Shown: piece after piece, positions 39,101-48,100 of the stretch | Layout: each line of letters starts with the position of its first letter | Position numbering within the stretch: the first letter of the stretch is position 1 | Assembly: GCA_950022655.1 (NCBI GenBank) | Contig: OX465592.1 | Location: forward strand, 6,046,044 to 6,110,043 | Direction of reading: 5' to 3' | Source: Alentia gelatinosa | Taxonomy: Eukaryota; Annelida; Polychaeta; Phyllodocida; Polynoidae | DNA length: 64,000 nucleotides | Program-made: the position numbers and the translations under genes | Notes under the pieces: model-generated | The model's database searches: none | Told to the model about the DNA's origin: nothing | The model's input: the letters and a program-made list of their open reading frames with translations, nothing else

Positions 39101-42100
39101 GTAACACCTTTCAGTATCACGGTGCTGGCTTCTGCCCATAATCTCTAACGCGATCCCTCAAGATGTTGACTCTAGCCCTTGTAGTAATCCTTAGCTTTCT
39201 AAAGCTTATCTTATAATCTAATAGCATGATGAACCTGCTATGGCATGACATATAATATCAGCATAACAGACATAGCTTGTGGTACATCTAACAGGGTAGT
39301 CAAGAGTTAAAAGATTTGGCACTGGAAATCATTTTCTAGTCATTAACACTAAGGGAGGTATATGAATCCCCATGATTCAAACTTTATATTGGTATAGTGT
39401 GTAAAATTCGCCCCACCGGTTGGGATTTCTTCCCCCAACTCGCTTGGCAGTGTTTTGGGTAGGTGTAATTCCGTAGGGGGGGAAATTTCGCGTCGCGTCA
39501 TATCCACGTTGATCCAGTATTTATACTGGTATAGACATCATCAATGTAAGCTAGTTCAGATTCAGTAAGATTCGGGCTTAACACTTCAGTCTCCTGGTGA
39601 GTATAATTTCTGATGTGAAAGTACTTTCTGAAAAAAGAAATCTGGTTAATACGTAAAACTAATTCTGAAAATCCATTAATAAGTCAATCAAGGGGAAAAA
39701 AAGGGATCCAGCATCTTTGAAGTTGTCAGTTTATTGTCTGTTATTAAAAAGTTACTTCAATTCTACTTTCCATTCAGATGGTTGACTTTCCACTCGTTGC
39801 GTGGTCTATAGGGCACAGAGTCATTGCTTGTTCCTCCATCATCCACCAGGAAATTGTTTGATTGCACCACTGTAGTCGGGATACAATCACTACTTTCTGC
39901 TCTCATAAGCTATAGATAATCGTGAGACGGCTAAACCCTTTTTATGGCAAACCAAAATTATTTTTACCATCTGGTTTTTCTTTTTGGTCTAGCATCAAAG
40001 AGCAAGATGCCCCCCTCCAAAACACAATAGCTATGTGCCCTATATCACCCGTATTGTAATTGTACGCGTTACTGCCAGGCCTTTCCAGTTGGAATAAAAC
40101 CGGCAGAAATCCTTTGTGTAAATTGATACGAGACATAAGTTGTTGTTGGAGGGTAAAACTGTGAGGGTAAAACTAAGAGTGAAATGAATTAGAATACTAC
40201 TTTGGGTATCTTGACAGGGAATGAGTGGTCGGTTACAATATTCAATATTTATAAAAAAAATATATAAAAAAATTAGTGAGACGTGGCTAGAACACCTCTA
40301 ATAAGCCGATGCTTAAAAAAAAACACAAAAAAAGAGAAGAGAATATCAACGTTAGGGCTTCACAGGGAAGACTAATTCTATTGCTTCTCCACTCAGTGGC
40401 TTCCCACACACTTCTAATATTTTTTCTTACACTTGGCTGGTATTCTTCAGTCGCTGTACTGTTTTATTAGTATTTAGCTCATATATTTCCTCTAGTTTAA
40501 AACTCAGAAGGTCATGATAAGCGAACTAACAATCATTGGAACCACAAAAAAATCTTAGATGTGTATGGAATTCAAAAGTAGATATTTACCAGTAAATATA
40601 AAAGTTTTGGTTGAAGATGAAGGTGAGTTATTTATGGAAGAACGTCAGTTTCACGCCAAGATGTATGAAACTCATGTCAATAAAAATATAGGAGGAAAAT
40701 AATACATCTAGTATTCAGGAGAAATGATTTTTAAAAATCACTCAAAAATGAATCTACAGGAAACCCTTTTACAAACTTAATCAAGTTTTTTTTGTTTGAA
40801 AATGTAATTTCATTTATTTCGCTTCTTTCTGATGGCTTTAACTTTAATAGATTCGCTGCGCCTATTAAACCTTATGATGTTTGTTAGAAAAAATTGTTCA
40901 TCATTGAATTTCCCAGAGTTGATATTGCTGTTCATCAACCGAACTTCTCAATTTTCCTCTAATGTGTGGTAGACTAGATTTTTTTTTTTTTTTATATGGA
41001 ATGTGATGTTAAATGGGAACCGTTTCCCAAACCTTATGCATGCCCCAATTTATATGTTTGAGTAATCATTGGGTCATTTATTTACAGAGAAACGAATGTT
41101 TCAATATAAATAATATGTTTAAGGATTGAGCAATCAATCTGTTCACCCTCTTGGTCACCTTGCCTCCACATGGTGCAGACCGGATATGCTTGCATGCAAG
41201 CATAACTAAAGCGCCCAGGGTGCAAAGTTAGCTCAGTGGTAAAGAGCACTGGACTTGTAATCCCAAGGTTGCCAGACTTTGTGGGTTCGAGTCCCACTGC
41301 AGCCACTTTTCTCCTTTGCCCCCAGCAGTGGCAGATTTACTGCTATATCAAAGGCTAATCCTTCTCATACCATGTCTATTTGGTGTGGAAAGTAAAAAAA
41401 ACTCTCACCTCAGTAAATGTGTAGGGGTGAGATATCTACCTAAATTCATCTCATTGATTCTGTCAAACCCAAAATAAGTCTAGTAGAATATGTTGGACAT
41501 TAAACTACCCAAACAAACAAGTATACAGTAAAACCTCGCTTAAGAGGTCACTTCGCTTAAGGGAACACCCCGCTTAAGGGGACAGTTTACTCAGATCAGA
41601 AAATTATATTTAGTTTATTTTAACCCCGCTTAAGGGGGCACTTTGCTCGGAATATAGTGGGAATGGTGGCCCCTTAAGCGGGGTTTCACTGTACTCATTC
41701 ATTACTAACTGCATGTGGACCATGTAATGAACTATATAAGGGCATATTCCATTCTATATTTTGACAATGGCAAATAAAAAGTGAAAATAATTCAAGTGTG
41801 GCTTCTAGTAAAGGTGATGGACGGTTTTAAAATGAAAAAAAAACGCCAGCGGTCAATTTTACGCATGTAGAGTGACAACATCACAAATAATATTCACATG
41901 CTTATGTGTGTTCACAATGGTACTGAAAACATTTTTTTTTTGGTCATGTTGTTATTATATAGTAATGCTTCAAATTCCAGGTTTTCATCTATTTACAGCA
42001 CTAACAGGGATGCAAGTTTTCAGACAAATGATGGAATTCCGACATTTTATATATACCTGCAACACTAAAATATATATCGACTCATAGCCATTATGTTACA

Positions 42101-45100
42101 AAATAATGTTATGAATCATAAATGAGTGTTTTATAGGGTTTTTTTCTGAGACCCGATTTTCATCCCTGACTAAAATGACCACATTGAATTGATATTCTTG
42201 TCCTAGCAACTATTTCTTCTGAAATATTTTGCACTAAATTCAGCTAGAATCTAGCAACCTGCCCCTGATGAAGGATACCCTGGATGCAAATGTGTCATTA
42301 TATTTACAAACTTTGCCAGTTTCGTCCTTCCTGACTTTGAGGTTCACTTTGACTTTTCAGTCTGCGCTGGGTCTCAACGAGCATCACCAGGCAACTGTGT
42401 TGAACTACATGCGGTTTGCCCGGTACCAGCGAGGACAGCGACTGCGGGCGGTCGACCTCTGCTTCGAGGACCTGAAAGACTCCAGGTATGACGAACAATA
42501 TCAGAGATGTCAGAGCTCAGGGAAATCTCTGAAATCAGGGGTTTTATAAAACACAGAAATATTGTCCTCACTATTTAAAAGCCTCAATAGAATATGTGTA
42601 TGTCAACCCCATATTGTTTCAGGAACACCATATCCCTGACTTCCCTATATATGTGTACATTATTACATGTACTTCCATGATTTTCAGGGTATTCCCTGAC
42701 AAACTCCCCATAGATAATGCATAGAAGAAAATCCCTGAAATCCCTGAAACTCTTACCATACAAACCACTTTGAATGCATAACACCAGGAACCAGCTTCAT
42801 ACTGCAATCTCCCATGCACATATTTGGCTTAACATCAATAGGACATGGAAGGTAGGACTCAGCTTGGAGACCACAGACTCTAGTATCAGTCCTACTCACC
42901 AGGATACACACTTTAATTTGTTTTTGAGTTCCCAGTGAGCTTGTTCATTGTAGTCTGATGGAGATGGGGGTTTATCCCAGTAAATAACTTCAGGGATTTT
43001 CTTCAAGGCCCACTGGCATCCCTGAAAGATATAATCTTAAAGAGTAAATTGCCTGTGGCCCATTTGATAATCTTGTATCGCACATGAAAACCCTTTTCTG
43101 TAAGGTCGTCTGTAAGCGTTGAATAAAGTTGACCCACATCGTCCCTGGGTCTCTTTGGCATACGGAAAAGGGCCTACATTACGATCCTAGATTATTTAAT
43201 GGGCCCCTGGATCTCCCAGGGCCTCGTTGAATAATCTAGGGTTTTACATAAAGACCTTTTTTCTGTATGTCAAAATTGGTCATCTGTTATATGTTTTGAG
43301 TTGTCTTCATGGAATAATATCACAAAGTGGAGCTGAGTGATATCTGTAGCGGAAGACAACGAACACCTTGTAAACAATTATATGAAATTGAATGACGTTT
43401 AGATTTGATCCTACACCGTCACATATTTTTAACTCTATATGTCACCCTTGGTATATAAGTATTTTAAGACTTAACCATGGCATAGAGTCACACCATGTTA
43501 AGTCTATGGAGATTTAGATATGAGGGGTATGATATTCTCACTGTCACACCCTCGCATATAACCACCTACATGTGTGACACTAATATTCTCACTGCCTCAG
43601 CGTTATAGACTGATACCAGAACAGTGAACTGGCTGGTATGTGATGCATTACTAATGAGGCTTTTATGGAGTCGGTGGAGACTTGGCACTGAGCCAGCTGT
43701 GTACAAAGTCTCTCTGTTAGTAGTATAGAAATAGAAGCATAGCAGGTGGCACAGCCAAAGCCCCATACATAAGTCAGTCTATTGTGCATGACTGAGTAAA
43801 ATATCATGTGCTTAATTGATCAGCATATCACTTATTTAGCAATAAGTTTATCCATATTTTTTTTGGCAACTAATGTGTCTATCTTAAGCTTCACTGCGAG
43901 AATGATCTCCAGTGTAATGTTGTATACCTTCTTAGAAAAGTTTGTTCTTTGGTACTTACCAACAAAGCAAAATATTGTTAGTTTGTACCAAAGAATAAAC
44001 TATGTGATCTTTACATAAATTTGGATAATCTTTTTTTTTTTATTTTTTTTATTAACTTGAAGCTGTGGCTTCACATCAGGATCTAGGTGTGTATCTGGAC
44101 TCCAGCCTAATTCTAGAAAAACTGTAGACACGTGATAAAAAAAAGTTAACCACAAAATATTTATGCTCCGACGTATCTGATATTTGATAACTCGGACGGA
44201 GGTAACAAGAACTACAAGCCAGCAATATTACCACTGTTTGAGTATGCATCGATTTTAACAGGTGGTGCCAACAAGATTTGGCAGACCAAGCTACAGAGAC
44301 TGCAGAAGCGGGCCTGCAGATTATATTACCGTAAAGCCCCGCTTATAAGCTGATTTCATTTAGGGATTTTTGGAAACATCGGCTTATGAATTTTTGGCCA
44401 AACCCAGGGGTCGGCTTATAACCGTGGTCTTTTAGAAATTGATTTTTTAAACCCAGAATCAGTACAAATCTATGATTAAGTACAAAAAAAGCTGACCCCA
44501 AATCAGTAGAATTCTGCAAGGGTACCAAAAAACAAAGATATACAAATGTGAATTATTTGATGGTAGTAAATTGTCAGATATGAAATTCTAAATAATTGTA
44601 TAGAATTCTACAAAAAGTTGTGAGTGGGGGAGGGGTGAGGAATTGGGGCTGGAACCCCAAGTTGGGGGGTCAGCTTATAACCGGGGTTTCCTCAAAGTTG
44701 AAATGCCCCCAGAATCGGCTTATAGCATTTTGCTGAAGTGGGGGGTGGGCTTATAACCGGGGTGGGCTTATAACCGGAGTTTTACGGTAGATGACTGGGC
44801 CATGGTCGAACATCTACATGCTCTGACTGGTATCAAATTATTAACCAGGAGAAGGCTAGAATTGTCGCTATAATATATGAGAAAAATATGTTAAGACTCA
44901 CAGAACTATAGTGAATGAAGCAGTAGTACTACCCTCATTTTGTTATTATTACTACATATCAACAAATGCTGATCTATTTAGAAGGTTGTTGAGTTGGAAA
45001 ATACTCAGAAATTGTCAGGCTAGTTGAAAACCACATGTATATTTGAACTGTCGCCTAATAAAACAAAATAAAAAGATTTGCATAGTAGTTGTGACCATGG

Positions 45101-48100
45101 ACAGCTACTCGAGTGCGGTTGATGAAATCAATATAGTGAGTTGTATTATGAACTTAAATGAATGTAATGTCCTATTATGTGTTTAGGTTGAATGAAGATA
45201 CATTTGCATTGGATGAAGTGACAGAGATGCTGGATGGGCTTTTTATCAGTTGGCTATCATACATTGTCAAATCCATATGATTTTACAAACCTCAATGTAT
45301 GTTGACAATGTCCTGCTATGTGTTGAATGAAGATACGTTTATGCTGAATGAAGTGACAGAGATGCTGGATGGGAAACATGTATGGACATTTTTTTTTCCA
45401 AACATGATGTTTTTCCAACCTCAACACAACAAACAAATTTGAAACACAGAAAAGGTGAATGGGCTTTTAATCTGTTGGCTATCATACATCGTGATATCCA
45501 TATAACTTTACCAACTTGAATGAATGTTATTCGGCAATGTCCTTTTTTGTGTTTAGGTTGAATGAATATACATTTACGCTGGATGAAGTGACGAAGGTGT
45601 TGGATAGTTTTTTTGGTGTTTTTTTTTCAGTTGGCTGTCATACATCGTCAAATCCATATGACTTTACCAACTTGAATGAATGTTATTTGACAATGTCCTG
45701 CTATGTGTTTAGGTTGAATGAAGATACATTTACGCTGGATGAAGTGACGGAGATGTTAGATGGGCTTTTTATCAGTTGGCTATATCGTACATCGTCAAAT
45801 CCATATGGCTTTACAAACCTAAATAAATGTTATTTGACAATGTCCTGCTATGTGTTTAGGTTGAATGAAGATACATTTACGCTGGATGAAGTGACGGAGA
45901 TGTTAGATGGGCTTTTTATCAGTTGGCTATATCGTACATCGTCAAATCCATATGGCTTTACAAACCTAAATAAATGTTATTTGACAATGTCCTGCTATGT
46001 GTTTAGGTTGAATGAAGATACATTTACGCTGGATGAAGTGACGGAGATGTTAGATGGGCTTTTTATCAGTTGGCTATATCGTACATCGTCAAATCCATAT
46101 GGCTTTACAAACCTAAATAAATGTTATTTGACAATGTCCTGCTATGTGTTTAGGTTGAATGAAGATACATTTACGCTGGATGAAGTGACGGAGATGTTAG
46201 ATGGGCTTTTGGCTGTCGTACGTGGTGAGGTGGAGTCAGAGCTCATCCATACGTCACACACCAACATTCTGCTACTGCGGCAGGTCTTCCAGCAGGCAGA
46301 AAAATGGCACCTAAAACTTCAAGCCGATATCTCTGAGCTCGAAAATAGGTGAGGTAGCAGTTCTTTTACAATCATTTTGGTACCTTAAGTTTTGTTGTAC
46401 TCACAGTAAAAGTCAAAATGGACTGGTTCTTACCAAAATAGAAAAGTAGCAAAAAGGCTCATATTGTGATATCTGCCATATGTTAAAGCAACGTCATGGT
46501 GAGCGGAAAATGGAGAAAAAAGGCTTGGTTGGAAATGATGCAATATTTCTATATTATAATTTCAATGAATGTTTTTCCTTTAGTTGTCATTCAAACAAAT
46601 GCCTAATTAAACTAATTAGAAATGCAGTGTAAGTCAATCTATAAAATTGTTTAGGGAAACACTATTTGAGTCCTGATCCCATCATAGTCCCTAATATGCC
46701 ATCTTGGCCTAGAGTAGACAAAACTGTCTCCATAATTGGTCACTTGAGAAGTTCATATGGCCTTCCTCCTCTGGCCATATAAACTTGACAACTGACCATG
46801 GACGGAGATGTTTTGCTAACAGTCATGTCATTTCCTTATAATATTTGTTGATTTTAGGTACGAGGAAAAGTACACTTCTATTTTTCAAGAGAATGTAACA
46901 GTGTTTTCCATAACACTGGCAAGAGAAAAATTCTTGACTTCCTCAGGGAATGTAAGATTTTTCGATAAGATATGATTGAGGAGAGTAAGACGCCAAAGTA
47001 AGTCTAATTGAACAAATTGGACTCAGTCAAACAAACAAACATTTCTATTCCCAACCAGAAAAAATATATAAATTTTCATATTTGTTGGATTGGCTTACTG
47101 ATACTGATGCTGTTACAGGGAACTGCTGGAGCAGATCAAGGACTTCGAGGAACAGGAGTTTTCAGGAGCTAAAAAGGACTCGAAAGCCATCCCCATGAGT
47201 CGACTGCAGCCCCTGAATGAGAGCGGTGGCAGCGCGCTACTCAACATGGTGAGTCTTGACAGCGGCTTTATGTTTTACGCCCGTGAGGAAACCCATGAGA
47301 CGAAAATAACTTGGTCCGTACTCTGAGTTTGACCGCAGAGTAATTCACAAAGCGAAGCTGAGTGAATTATGTGGCGTTCGAACGAGGTGGAGTGTGGACC
47401 AAGTTATTTTCATTGAGTGGGTTTCTGATTTTATCTCACCCCGTATAACATAATTAATTAATGGAATAAATCATCCAATTAGCCATTGAGTATTGGGTAC
47501 ACTTTCTTCACGGCCATGTACTATTAGTTTCTAATGTTAAGCCTATGGACAAATACTGGGGGGGACAAATACCCAGTGGCATCAGTTCACCAAAAGGTGC
47601 CCACAAACCACAAACCACAGAAATATGCTGATTATTTCTTCTTTTTTTTAAAATCGAGTGAGTCCCCTTAAATATCCCAAATACATATCGCTCAGATTTG
47701 AACATGTTTTCCAACCAGTTTCAATAATGTCCAGTCATTTTAACCTCTGGATTTAATTCCATTCTTTTTTCTAAACTTGGCATACATCTCTGAGTACAGT
47801 TAGAATGGACCACATGGACAACTTTTCCACAGATTGTATTATTTACTCCTTTCTGGAGCTGGCAAATCCACTACAAACCATGCTAACAATATTAAAATCT
47901 AGTCCGCATTAGTGTAATAAATCAAACCCAGTATAGAGAATATTTCTTTATTATGAAGGTACCCCTGTAAATATTCATGTATTCCTTTATTTTTTCACAT
48001 TTGCAGGAAATCCAAAGGCTCACGGAGGAAAATGAAAAACTTAAAGATCGCTTGAAGAACGTGGAATCATCAGTATGAAACTTTTTCTATATGACAGGAA

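Noticed and set aside
41215..41305. tRNA-Thr gene
   Set aside because: A and B boxes and a TGT anticodon-like loop are visible, but the arms do not pair properly, there is an insertion after the anticodon, and the unit recurs with a fixed SINE body and tail.
45516..46352. 278-codon ORF as a stand-alone repetitive protein gene
   Set aside because: Its C-terminal part is LZTFL1 exon 3 and the rest is intron duplicated with the acceptor; it is reported as an array with possible alternative acceptors, not as a separate gene.
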